Assembly (NCBI GenBank): GCA_902766695.1 | Contig: CACXEY010000137.1 | Location: 1-36,015, forward strand | Length of the DNA stretch: 36,015 bases | DNA from: an uncultured bacterium | Lineage (GTDB): Bacteria; Verrucomicrobiota; Kiritimatiellia; CAIQIC01; Lenti-01 | Reading direction: 5' to 3' | Part shown: piece after piece, positions 15,901 to 22,662 of the stretch | Layout: the number at the start of each line of letters is the position of its first letter | Position numbering within the stretch: the first letter of the stretch is position 1 | The notes under the pieces: generated by a model | What the model was told of the DNA's origin: nothing | Databases searched by the model: none | The model's input: only the letters and a program-made list of their open reading frames with translations | Program-made: the position numbers and the translations under genes

Positions 15901-16563
15901 CTTCTTCCCTTCCGTGTTCCGGATGACGTCGCCCAGGAGTTTCTGCGCGGCCTGGTACTGCCGGGTGTCGTCCCCCATCAGTTGCCCCATGTCCGTTTCG
16001 ATCCAGTCTGTCAGGAAATCGCCCGGGTTGCTGCTTTCCGATCCCCGGAAGGCCACGACTAGGTTGCCGTCTTCCTTGTTCCGGAAAATCCTCGCGGCGA
16101 ATCCGCCGCCGAACTCGATGACCCCGTCCTGCTTGACGGCGCCCGTCTTGAAATACCCCGGGTCGACCAGGGATTCGAGATCGGCCCCCGTGACCGGCTC
16201 GTAGCTGGGCGGATACTGTCCGGCCCGGTCCTTGTATGCGGCGGCATCCAGCTGTGCCATGACAATGGCCTTGTTCTTCTGCTCGGCCGTCAACCCGGTT
16301 TCGAAGTTTTCGCACGTCTCCGGGTAGGCGACCTTGCTACAATCCTCCACCGGGGTGCTGAACGTTTCCAGGGCGACTTTCGTGCTTCCGTCGGTCAGGG
16401 TGTACCCGATGTACGTTGCCTGGTTGAAACGGGAAAGATTGTAGGCCGTGTTCCGTATCTTCGTGCGGTCCTCCAAGGACAACCCCTGTCCTGAAACAGG
16501 AAGAACGGTCGCCAGCATGGTCAACCCGGCCACGAACGCTGCTGCTTGATTCGCCCTTTTCAT
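12973..16563 (-). CDS. Large secreted lipase-like alpha/beta hydrolase (class 3 type)
   Basis: 1196 residues from ATG 16563; a GTG directly before it (16566) is equally close to the AAAGGG site. Signal peptide MKRANQAAAFVAGLTMLATVLPVSGQ. The hydrolase domain covers about 95-330: VVAFRGSES (oxyanion region), VTGHSLGGGLANWA with nucleophile Ser236, NEYDVVSM (Asp293) and VAAHDIT (His321), the complete triad order of class 3 lipases and DUF2974-type proteins. The following 870 residues include helical, coiled-coil-like segments (about 560-700), an acidic low-complexity stretch with paired Cys, 11-residue Thr/Asn repeats (about 850-890), a Trp-rich repeated helical region (LESWATKQLDSWIAKNPELQKWF; amphipathic) and a Gly-run C-terminus. 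It is embedded between TadG-like and TadE-like genes, so it may be exported by, or displayed on, the Tad apparatus (inference). Substrate unknown. Confidence 0.88.
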   Translation of the reverse strand: MKRANQAAAFVAGLTMLATVLPVSGQGLSLEDRTKIRNTAYNLSRFNQATYIGYTLTDGSTKVALETFSTPVEDCSKVAYPETCENFETGLTAEQKNKAIVMAQLDAAAYKDRAGQYPPSYEPVTGADLESLVDPGYFKTGAVKQDGVIEFGGGFAARIFRNKEDGNLVVAFRGSESSNPGDFLTDWIETDMGQLMGDDTRQYQAAQKLLGDVIRNTEGKKNADGQEIHIDVTGHSLGGGLANWAMASNPIGDRVKGWTLNAAGLSEETLARTRPELIKQAAANTVNIRNEYDVVSMAGNHVGPLYTVRNEGDMGDAVAAHDITVGIQNMLRTRMYDGAEMREQEGWRNAKVKPIEEELQPILLKYSRAAAEAIQSLTPGGRVLVAVMRRLEDYVRERAERERAKDAEEFDYKAALAPKRIEGREWWGTRSKRETLYNNIWDIAEGYSHPPPPCRCPDEAARQQAAWKAAYDDFKKKQGDAYWALRLIRDEGWLRRLKTTDTLLNYVPVLGDTYGLVRLAEEAPGLYAEVMDILQSDEYRTSLEDAHQAVELANTVESGCETTWKTLGSIADKVGGIQRENLKHELKIEAGKRADIEKYIAGREELIKKVEAAIAGNKMVLSTQPGWTGSNPDLDQLEKELTALKRRVAAENDNIWKSFNRAAEARSNFNKKIMPKLSRVMGKSARLTLKDLMPSGLDIILLGYELNRDDEGSIWKNHSDQYWQEFNYEMEEEAALIEACNALCDAYNAGCDCPEETEEDADEDDPSADKGTELPQDDETDEAEFRREHPILTWIFDNLPDLIDIIVDNWPDFDPQPRPGPDTEYDPDIHTDTQTQQQEQQQGYEYWPGDSTNGTYGVYTNATYETTDVSTNGTYEATDVSTNGTTSVSTNAAGPVQGDEPSKPQEEKGPEGEESPIEQALALMIDAGLGEGETVLEMEQVLHDLIEGNYEGEGEPSVEEILKMAEEGGLFGDWTGGEEGTDGGCFDGPEGPSIGGCFGGDAQGGGDVWGPIKTTTVQKLESWATKQLDSWIAKNPELQKWFGILGIDGKWIVGGVKEIWGILTGNGSLSDKIGNLAEWAQNKLCDMAVSALNYGLDKLQHWLSGIAQKWIGKAVNWLKNLLGEHGIKIPDKLLGKFQAALEKLVGKGIGKVVDIGRDAGERIINRMRPSQGGGSNGTQILQMGGGGGGGTGNRKP
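13890..14012 (-). repeat. 33-bp tandem repeat in the lipase gene
   Basis: Encodes imperfect 11-residue units of the form TNGTYEATDVS (with variants TNATYETTDVS, TNGTTSVS). Units at the nucleotide level share cgtcccgttcgt and cgtacg blocks. The Thr/Ser/Asn-rich character suggests a flexible linker between the acidic middle and the C-terminal helical region. Confidence 0.7.
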
Positions 16564-16603
16564 CACGCAACACCCTTTCTCGCTTCTCGAAATCCCTTGT
16601 CCC

Positions 16604-17740
16604 TCATGGCTTGGCCCCCGGCCGCCCCTCCCAGACCTTCAGCAGTTCCTCCGCCTGGTCGAGGTCGTACCATTCGAAATCGACGGTTCCCGCATCCGGG
16701 TTTTCCAGGCGTCCTTTCGGCACGCTGACGGTCGCGTACAGGCGCGGGAAATCCTGGTTGACGAACAGGTACAGCGTTCCCTCTTCGTTGGCCACGCACC
16801 CGTAGGCCCGGAAACCGAGCTTGAGCGACCTCGGCAGCTTCGAAAACGTCTCCACGAACGTGTCGTGCAACGGGTTTTCGAAGTAACGCTTCATCTGCGA
16901 CCTCAGTCCCAGCTGGAGCACCCGCTCCACGCGCCCGGCCACGGCCCGCCATTCCGGCGTCAGGTGCATCCCTTCGAGGCCCTTCAGGCGGACGGCCACG
17001 CGGGCGATCAGCATTTCCATGTCCCGCCCGGTGTCGATTTCGCCCAGCGCGCTTTCTTTGAGCCGCGGATCGTCGTCCGCCCGCGCCGGATACAGTTCGT
17101 TGAAGCGCCGCATCACCTTCGCCTGCGCCCTCCAGAGGCCCGGGGAGAGCGGCTCGTCGGGAAACGCCCCGCGGCCCGCCCCGCCCGGCAGCACCGTCGA
17201 GAAGTCCGGCTCCTCCGGATGCTCCCCGCAGAACGCCTCTCCGCTCATGAACCGCATCTTCGTCGCTTTCGGGAGTTTCTTGTCCGCCTCCTCCTCCGTC
17301 TTCGGCAGCTCGCCCTCCACCTCGAACAGCATGATGGCGTTCCAGTGCGGATTGTACAGCCCCATCACCATCCGCTCGCCCGAGAACGGCCCCGCCAGCG
17401 GAATCGCCCCGCGGATGAAGTCCGCCTGCGTTTCCGGCAGGAAGTTCCCGACGAACACATGGTTCGTCACCGTCCCTTTCACCACCTTCACGGATTCCCC
17501 GAAAATCCCTTTCCACTCCCGCTCCGCCGACTGGCCCGGCCAGAAAAACCGTTTCAGGAGGTTCTCCGGCGTCTCCATCCCGCAAACCCGGAACGCATCC
17601 ATCCACTGCGTGTACAGCATGAACTCCGTCGTCCGCTCCGCTTCTTCCTGCGTCATCGCGACCTCCTGCGCCGGTGCTCCGGCCGCCAATCCCAGCGCCA
17701 GCGCCGCCGCCGCCGCGAGTGTCATTCCTCTGGTGTTCAT
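16604..17740 (-). CDS. Secreted protein of unknown function
   Basis: 378 residues from ATG 17740, with a strong AAAGGAG 6 nt upstream. Signal peptide MNTRGMTLAAAAALALGLAAGAPAQE, cut probably after Ala24 (APA-Q). No lipobox. The mature region is mixed alpha/beta with several Trp and Met and one notable block, FLPETQADFIRGAIPLAGPFSGERMVMGLYNPHWNAIMLFEVE (about 100-142), that could form a hydrophobic groove. I do not recognise a domain. It is separated from the TadG-like gene by 175 nt that hold a paired-hairpin repeat, and from the lipase downstream by 40 nt, so it may be co-transcribed with the lipase and could act as its secretion partner or foldase (inference only). Confidence 0.8.
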   Translation of the reverse strand: MNTRGMTLAAAAALALGLAAGAPAQEVAMTQEEAERTTEFMLYTQWMDAFRVCGMETPENLLKRFFWPGQSAEREWKGIFGESVKVVKGTVTNHVFVGNFLPETQADFIRGAIPLAGPFSGERMVMGLYNPHWNAIMLFEVEGELPKTEEEADKKLPKATKMRFMSGEAFCGEHPEEPDFSTVLPGGAGRGAFPDEPLSPGLWRAQAKVMRRFNELYPARADDDPRLKESALGEIDTGRDMEMLIARVAVRLKGLEGMHLTPEWRAVAGRVERVLQLGLRSQMKRYFENPLHDTFVETFSKLPRSLKLGFRAYGCVANEEGTLYLFVNQDFPRLYATVSVPKGRLENPDAGTVDFEWYDLDQAEELLKVWEGRPGAKP

Positions 17741-17775
17741 GTCCGTCTCCTTTCATCGAAAATCCGGTTTCCGCA

Positions 17776-17877
17776 CCGGGAGGGCCGCGCTCCGTCGCGG
17801 CCGCGTGGCAAGTCCGTTCCCGGCCCGTTCCCGGCGCTTCCCGCGGACCCGGCCCGGACGGAGCCGGGCCCTCCCGG
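17776..17877. repeat. Paired-hairpin dispersed repeat, copy A
   Basis: 102 bp bounded by ccgggaggg and its inverse ccctcccgg. It contains two perfect 7-bp-stem hairpins: ggccgcg-ctccgt-cgcggcc (17783-17802) and ggcccgg-acggag-ccgggcc (17851-17870). The two 6-nt loops are exact reverse complements of each other. Its reverse complement aligns with copy B at 22522-22623, which has the same length. The layout recalls REP/BIME pairs. It lies between the TadG-like stop and the ribosome site of the next gene; the rest of this 175-nt spacer shows nothing else. Confidence 0.85.
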
Positions 17878-17915
17878 CGCGCAAATGTCCGCCAACGGCC
17901 TTGTTGCAAGCGCGT

Positions 17916-20588
17916 TCACAGGAGCCTCCGGTGCAGGAACATCCCGTAGAGCGGGTACGGGAGGATGTCCGACGTATTCTTCGTCGGACTCTTGCGGACC
18001 TTCTCCATCAGCTCGGCATTGCCGGCCACCTGGCCGGACTGTTCGGCGGCGACCAGCAGCAGCCCGCTGTTCCAGGCCATCGACTGGACGTGCGCCGCCA
18101 GCCGCTGAACCGCGTTCGTCCTGTCGTCCTGGTATTCCCAGAAGCTCCCGTCCGTCAGGTCCTTGTAGCTGTCGTAAGGGGAATGCGCGTCGTACGCGTG
18201 CCGTAGCGGCAGCAACGTCCCGTCCCAGTCCGTTTGCGACAGGTTCCACATCCGCAGCAAGCGGTCCTGGGTCTCCGCCTTGCCGCACGCGCACTGGAAT
18301 CCGAACACGTGTTCCGTCACCCCGTCGAACCGGGGCTCGTAGTTGCCCGGGGCCTTCGGCGTCCCCGTCCCGTTCATCGATTCCATCCCCGTCACCGGCT
18401 TGTCCGGCCGCGGCGCCCAGGCCGCCCGCGCCGCCGACAGCCCCACCAGATACCGGTCCGCCCCCGGCCGCGGCGAGAACGGCTCGTAGAGTCCCCCTTG
18501 CGACACGCCGCCTGCCAGCTTCAGGAACGGGTTCTTCTGCTTCCGCGCCAGCCCCACCAGGATCGTCCCATCCCCTTTGAAGAACGCCTCCGACAGCACC
18601 CACGGGCGCGCCAGTGCCCCTTCGTAGCACAGCGGGTCGAAAATGTCCGCATCGTCCCCGTAGACCCGCGCGTACCCCTTCAGGTAGTGGTTCTTGTTCA
18701 TGTCCTGCGTGTCGTCGAAGTTGATGAAGCACGATTGGTATTCCGCCCGCGTCGCCCCCGCGTGCCGTCCCTGCCGCGGGCGAAGATGGTCCAGCTCTTT
18801 CAGCCACGGCTTGTACCCGTGCTCGTCGCATCCCGTCAGCGCGCTCACCGGCAGGCGCCAGCATCCCAGGTAGACCGGCTTCCATCCGTACGGCGGCGGC
18901 ACCCGGAACCACGGGGAAATCCAGTACGCCGACGACCATTCGTACTGGGCCACCAACCCCGTGCTCGGACTCACGTGCAGGCACTGGTCCGGGAAATCCT
19001 CGGGCAGATGCCGGTCCGACGGCAGGATGTCCTTCGAGAACTGTTCCTGCAACTGGCCGAGCTGGCCGATGATGCCCCCCACCCCACCCAGGGCCTGGGT
19101 CAGTTTGCCCATCGTCGCCTGGAGGATCTGGTTGACGAAATCCCGCACCCGTCTGGGAACCCTGCCGCCGAACGGATTTCCGAACTGGCCGAACGACGTC
19201 TGGATGTCCATCCAGTTGACGATGTTCGACAGCTCCGGATTGACCGAAAAAACGTGGTTCGGCCGGTGGAACTTCAATCCCAGCTTGTCCGTCGCCCCCT
19301 CCTCCCGGTTGGTGTGCTTGTACACGCGCATGATGCCGCCGGGGGCATCCGCCGGCCGGAATTCCTTCTCCACGTTCAGCTCCCCGCTCTCCGCCTCTTT
19401 CGCCGTCCCCCGCACGTACCACTGGTCCAGGCCGCCCGCGACGTAGATCTTCTCCCCGTCGGAATCCTCCTGCGTCAGCTTCTCGTCCTGCCCGAACCCG
19501 AAGTAGTCCGAAAGCCGCACCGGCCGCCCCTCCATCCACCCCGGCGCCCCCTCCCGCCGCCCCGGAATCCCGTCCGCCATCGTCAGGAACTGGAGTTCGT
19601 CCCCTTCTGTGTTCCCCAGCCCCGAGAAATAGCTCCCGCTCGGATCGTCGGCCTCGCCCTTGGGGGTTCCGCTGTACGCCTCGGGCATCGGACCCAGCCC
19701 GCCGTGCATCGCCCACTCGAAGTCTTCCGCATCCTCCACGGAGAGCTGTCCCTTCGAGTCCTTCGGCAGGTTGTGGAACAGCACGTACTCCACCGCCGCC
19801 TCCAGGTTCGTGTGCAAGTCCCCGTTGATCTGCACCAGCGTCGCGTTCATCGACTCGATCAACGATTTGTCCCACAGGATCCGGTTCGCCATCATGGTCT
19901 TCCACGGGCTGTCCCGCGTGACGTACGGCTCGTCGCTGCCGGGAGGTGGTGGTTTGTAGGACGCGCCCGCCATCTCGTCGAGTTTCTCCAGGGCGTCTTC
20001 GATTTCCTTCACCGGCGTCGCCTTCCCGATGTCGGTCTCCCCGTTCAGCAGCACGTGGGCTTGCTTGGGCTCCGACATCCCGTCGCTCACTCCGCAGTAC
20101 CACGCGTCGTGGTCGTGCGTGCACTTCGGGTCGTGGCAGTGCAGCCCCGCCCCCGCGGAGCTGGGCGAGCCGATGTTGTAGCGGGAGCCCTCGAACGTGA
20201 AATGCCGCCTGCTGCCGATGTCCCCCGGCATCGCCTTGTTCTCCTCGTCCCAGCGGAACCGCTGGCACGTCAGCCGCAACCAGGAGAACACGATGTAGTC
20301 CATCTCCTCCCGGCACAGCTGGATGTACGTCCACGCCATCGCACGGTTGACCACCGCCATGCGGCTCAGTGCATCCGCCTGGACCACCGCCGCCGAATAC
20401 GCGGCCGCGTCGCACGCGTTCTGCACCTCGATCCGCTGCCGCACGGTCTCCCCCGTCGCGTACACCCCGCAGCACAGCACGTACAGCAGCAGGAACACCG
20501 CCAGCGTCAGCATCAGCGCCACGCCGCTCTCCTCCCGCGCCAGCCGCCGCACTTTCCCCGCCAGATGACGGACCGTCCGCGCCTTCAT
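17916..20588 (-). CDS. Large TadG-like pilus-assembly protein
   Basis: 890 residues from ATG 20588, which overlaps the TadE stop (ATGA). N-terminus: basic leader, then ESGVALMLTLAVFLLLYVLCCGVYATGETVRQRIEVQNACDAAAYSAAVVQADALSRMAVVN, matching the Tad/TadG N-terminal signature (hydrophobic span about 23-45, then a QNACDAAAYSAA block that in the family usually reads QNAADAAALAAA). The Glu at +5 of true pilins is absent, as is common for TadG. The remaining 800 residues are periplasmic and much longer than usual TadG; no von Willebrand factor A motif (DxSxS) is visible. A Cys/His-rich loop, HCHDPKCTHDHDAWYC (150-165), may bind metal. Likely a structural or anchoring subunit. The large C-terminal part has no family I recognise. 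Confidence 0.82.
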   Translation of the reverse strand: MKARTVRHLAGKVRRLAREESGVALMLTLAVFLLLYVLCCGVYATGETVRQRIEVQNACDAAAYSAAVVQADALSRMAVVNRAMAWTYIQLCREEMDYIVFSWLRLTCQRFRWDEENKAMPGDIGSRRHFTFEGSRYNIGSPSSAGAGLHCHDPKCTHDHDAWYCGVSDGMSEPKQAHVLLNGETDIGKATPVKEIEDALEKLDEMAGASYKPPPPGSDEPYVTRDSPWKTMMANRILWDKSLIESMNATLVQINGDLHTNLEAAVEYVLFHNLPKDSKGQLSVEDAEDFEWAMHGGLGPMPEAYSGTPKGEADDPSGSYFSGLGNTEGDELQFLTMADGIPGRREGAPGWMEGRPVRLSDYFGFGQDEKLTQEDSDGEKIYVAGGLDQWYVRGTAKEAESGELNVEKEFRPADAPGGIMRVYKHTNREEGATDKLGLKFHRPNHVFSVNPELSNIVNWMDIQTSFGQFGNPFGGRVPRRVRDFVNQILQATMGKLTQALGGVGGIIGQLGQLQEQFSKDILPSDRHLPEDFPDQCLHVSPSTGLVAQYEWSSAYWISPWFRVPPPYGWKPVYLGCWRLPVSALTGCDEHGYKPWLKELDHLRPRQGRHAGATRAEYQSCFINFDDTQDMNKNHYLKGYARVYGDDADIFDPLCYEGALARPWVLSEAFFKGDGTILVGLARKQKNPFLKLAGGVSQGGLYEPFSPRPGADRYLVGLSAARAAWAPRPDKPVTGMESMNGTGTPKAPGNYEPRFDGVTEHVFGFQCACGKAETQDRLLRMWNLSQTDWDGTLLPLRHAYDAHSPYDSYKDLTDGSFWEYQDDRTNAVQRLAAHVQSMAWNSGLLLVAAEQSGQVAGNAELMEKVRKSPTKNTSDILPYPLYGMFLHRRLL

Positions 20589-21337
20589 GCCCCGCTCCCC
20601 GTGTGGCGGTTGATGACTTCCAGTTCGTCCGGAATCGTGTGCGGATACCGCTCCGTCGTCCACGGCTTCGGCAGCACGCACGACTCCGTGAACGTGAAAT
20701 ACGGGTGTTTCCCCGCGTCCGTCAGCCGATCGAGGCTCCCGTCCCCCGTCCCCGCGGCCGCCCCCGGCTGTCCTGCCGCCGCATCGAACACCGCGAACGC
20801 CGTCGGGAACCGGAACGACACCGTCACCTTCACCCACCCGTCCCCCTCCTTGCATCCGGCGGGAACCAGCCGCACCTGGTCGCGGATCCGCGACGAATGC
20901 GGGACGTCCCCGTAACCGGGCACCCGGAAGTTGTTCGAGTCCGGCGTCCCGCTCAACCACGAAAGCGTCGTCACCGCCGCCAGCCAGCACACCCCCTCGT
21001 TGGCCTTGAACTGCCCGGCGTTCGGCCCGCCGTCGTCGGCCGGGATCCGGTAGTGGAGGGGATTGTACACCAACGCCGCCCGCGCCGCGTTGTACGCCGC
21101 GTACCGCGTCAGCAACCTCGCCTGCCAGAACCGCGCGAACTGGAAAATCCCCGTGATCAGCATCAGCAGCAGCGGCAGCACCAGGATGCTCTCCATCAGC
21201 ACCGATCCCCGGCCGTCCCGCAGGAGGGCACGGCCTTGGCCCCTGCCCTTCCGATTGCAATCGGTTGCAATTGACTGCAATCGACTGCAATCGATTCCGT
21301 TCCCCCCGGGAAAACGACTTTGCCTCGCCCCTCTCAT
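20585..21337 (-). CDS. tadE: TadE-like pseudopilin (first copy)
   Basis: 250 residues from ATG 21337, which overlaps the CpaA stop (ATGA). The leader is 44 residues, long and Arg-rich, and about a third of it is encoded by the 10-bp array at 21253-21296. It ends DGRG and is followed by SVLMESILVLPLLLMLITGIFQFARFWQARLLTRYAAYNAARAAL: Gly at -1, Glu at +5, a hydrophobic span and then the conserved helix with RYAAYNAARAA, diagnostic of TadE. The C-terminal 180 residues are periplasmic, with three Cys that could form disulphides. The position between the prepilin peptidase and TadG is the classic tad order. No in-frame ATG lies between 21337 and the processing site, so the long leader seems real unless a rare start is used. 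Confidence 0.9.
   Translation of the reverse strand: MRGARQSRFPGGNGIDCSRLQSIATDCNRKGRGQGRALLRDGRGSVLMESILVLPLLLMLITGIFQFARFWQARLLTRYAAYNAARAALVYNPLHYRIPADDGGPNAGQFKANEGVCWLAAVTTLSWLSGTPDSNNFRVPGYGDVPHSSRIRDQVRLVPAGCKEGDGWVKVTVSFRFPTAFAVFDAAAGQPGAAAGTGDGSLDRLTDAGKHPYFTFTESCVLPKPWTTERYPHTIPDELEVINRHTGSGA
21253..21296. repeat. 10-bp tandem array in the TadE leader
   Basis: Four units plus a partial one on the plus strand: gattgcaatc, ggttgcaatt, gactgcaatc, gactgcaatc, gatt. The junctions make palindromic cgattgcaatcg. The same core occurs in the array at 11791-11830; on the minus strand both are read in the same frame and give similar peptides (CSRLQSIATDCNR here, CNRMQSNARDCKR there). Confidence 0.78.
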
Positions 21338-21864
21338 ATCCCGAACACCCCCAGCGAAACCCACGTCCCCGCCGCGATCGCGATGCCGAACGGCACCCGG
21401 TACCGCTCGTCGTCCCTCGGCGGCAGCGCCGCCCGCCCCGCCGCACGGTCGTAGCGCCAGTCGAACGCGCACCGCAACCAGTGCTTCAACCGCCCTCCCG
21501 ACGCCTTGCCCGCCAGGATCATCGCCGGCGCCAGCACCAGCCCCGCCAGCGAAATGCACAGCAGCAACTCCACCGCATGGCCGCTCCCGAAGATGCACCC
21601 GACCGCGAACAGCATCTTCACGTCGCCGCCGCCCGCCGCGTGCAGCAGGAACGGGATGATGAGCAACGCCGCGCAAAGCAACCCGCCCACCACCCCGTCC
21701 ATAAACGCCCCCCGTCCCATCCCCAGCCTCCACGCCAGCCCCGCCGCCGCCCCCCCCAGCGTCCACCAGTTCGGCAGACGACGCCACCGCCAGTCCTGCA
21801 CGCACAGGACCAGCAGCCACGCGCTGAGGAGGACGGTGAAGGGGAGCATGGACGGGATCGGCAT
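21334..21864 (-). CDS. cpaA: Prepilin peptidase CpaA/TadV (A24 family)
   Basis: 176 residues, integral inner-membrane aspartic protease that cuts the leaders of Flp and TadE-type prepilins. Two catalytic Asp are visible: Asp24 in the first loop (VQDWRWRRLPNWW) and Asp81 in GGGDVKML, the GxGD motif. About five membrane spans (8-23, 56-74, 83-92, 97-118, 160-175). It lacks the Cys-rich methylase domain of PilD, so it is the short CpaA/TadV form. It sits 21 nt after the second Flp-like pilin and overlaps tadE by ATGA. The ribosome site before ATG 21864 is poor; an internal ATG at 21849 is possible and both would depend on coupling with the upstream pilin gene. Confidence 0.93.
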   Translation of the reverse strand: MPIPSMLPFTVLLSAWLLVLCVQDWRWRRLPNWWTLGGAAAGLAWRLGMGRGAFMDGVVGGLLCAALLIIPFLLHAAGGGDVKMLFAVGCIFGSGHAVELLLCISLAGLVLAPAMILAGKASGGRLKHWLRCAFDWRYDRAAGRAALPPRDDERYRVPFGIAIAAGTWVSLGVFGI

Positions 21865-21885
21865 GGAGGGAATGGGCGTCAGGGC

Positions 21886-22251
21886 TCAATTGCCGCCGCC
21901 GCCACCACCTCCACCGCCGCCGCCGGGGCCCGCTCCGACGTCATTGAAGTGAGTTCCGTCGATGAGGTTTTGGGCCGAACCACTACCGGTCTTTCGAGCT
22001 GCCCGGCGGTTGTCGAGATTCTGTTTCGCTTGGGTTGGCCCCACGGTCAGAACATCGATCATGTAGCTGAACTGGTCGTGGATGGCATCGCCGAAGACCA
22101 TGGCGATGGCGACGGCCGCGGCGACGACCAGCACGCCCAGCACGACGTATTCCATCATGACCGCGCCGCCCTGGTCGCCGAGAAGCCGGCAGAAGAAGCG
22201 GCCGAGGGCGCTTTCCTTCGCCCGCTGGATCTTGAATTTCATCTTGTTCAT
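21886..22251 (-). CDS. flp: Flp-type pilin with polyglycine C-terminus
   Basis: 121 residues. AAGGAG lies 7 nt before ATG 22251. Leader of 29 residues (MNKMKFKIQRAKESALGRFFCRLLGDQGG), then AVMMEYVVLGVLVVAAAVAIAMVFGDAI: Gly at -1, Glu-Tyr at +5/+6, the exact type IVb/Flp signature (G/xxxxEY) followed by a 20-residue hydrophobic helix. The mature protein is about 92 residues, longer than typical Flp (50-70), because of a polar tail and a terminal run GPGGGGGGGGGGGN. It is the best candidate for the major pilin because of its strong ribosome site. Directly followed by the peptidase that should process it. Confidence 0.92.
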   Translation of the reverse strand: MNKMKFKIQRAKESALGRFFCRLLGDQGGAVMMEYVVLGVLVVAAAVAIAMVFGDAIHDQFSYMIDVLTVGPTQAKQNLDNRRAARKTGSGSAQNLIDGTHFNDVGAGPGGGGGGGGGGGN

Positions 22252-22287
22252 TCGTTCTCCTTGTGTGTTGTTGTTTTTTTTCGAAAT

Positions 22288-22662
22288 TCACGGGACCGGC
22301 ATCGCAATCCCTTCCAGGAGCCGCTGCTGGGAATCCACCAGAGCGCGCCCCATCGTCCCCGTCCATCCCTTGTCGGCGTTGTAGAGCTCCAGATGCCACG
22401 CCGCGACGATCACCAGCGCCGTGAAGCAGCACAGCACCACGTACTCCATGAGCACGGATCCCTTGTTCCCGGAAACCGCACGCCGCGTGCCGGCCGGAAA
22501 ACCGCATGTTTCGTCCCTGAACCGGGAGGGCCCGGCTCCGTCCGGGCCGGGTCCCCGGGCATCGGCCGGAACGATCCGGGCACGTGCCTTGCACACGGCC
22601 GCGGCGGAGCGCGGCCCGCCCGGCGCGGGGTCCAATCTCCCGGATCCGGCCTGGACCGTCAT
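22288..22662 (-). CDS. Flp-like pilin with a long leader interrupted by a paired-hairpin repeat
   Basis: 124 residues from ATG 22662, which overlaps the upstream FHA gene stop (ATGA). The prepilin site is clear: SGNKG followed by SVLMEYVVLCCFTALVIVAAWHLE (Gly68 at -1, Glu-Tyr at +5/+6). The mature part is only about 56 residues, the normal Flp size. The 68-residue leader is abnormal, since Flp leaders are usually 10-30 residues; most of it is encoded by repeat copy B (22522-22623), inserted without breaking the frame. Between the repeat and the processing site there is no ATG, GTG or TTG codon in frame, so the leader is translated or the gene is weakened. It ends 36 nt before the next pilin. 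Confidence 0.75.
   Translation of the reverse strand: MTVQAGSGRLDPAPGGPRSAAAVCKARARIVPADARGPGPDGAGPSRFRDETCGFPAGTRRAVSGNKGSVLMEYVVLCCFTALVIVAAWHLELYNADKGWTGTMGRALVDSQQRLLEGIAMPVP
22522..22623. repeat. Paired-hairpin dispersed repeat, copy B
   Basis: 102 bp in the opposite orientation to copy A (17776-17877). Hairpins: ggcccgg-ctccgt-ccgggcc (22529-22548) and ggccgcg-gcggag-cgcggcc (22597-22616). The loops are again complementary, with one G-U type wobble. It lies inside the reading frame of the pilin at 22288-22662, before the prepilin cleavage site. Confidence 0.85.

Noticed and set aside
18234-20915. Long plus-strand frame opposite the TadG-like and TadE genes (and others at 2220-3944, 4128-6317, 11802-13073, 22584-25289, 26688-28334, 28090-30474)
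   Set aside because: Arg/His/Val/Pro-dominated translations with no motif, all opposite well-supported minus-strand genes.
21338-21889. Upstream extension of the TadE frame through cpaA
   Set aside because: The extension is out of frame with cpaA, which has both catalytic Asp motifs; ATG 21337 overlaps the cpaA stop.
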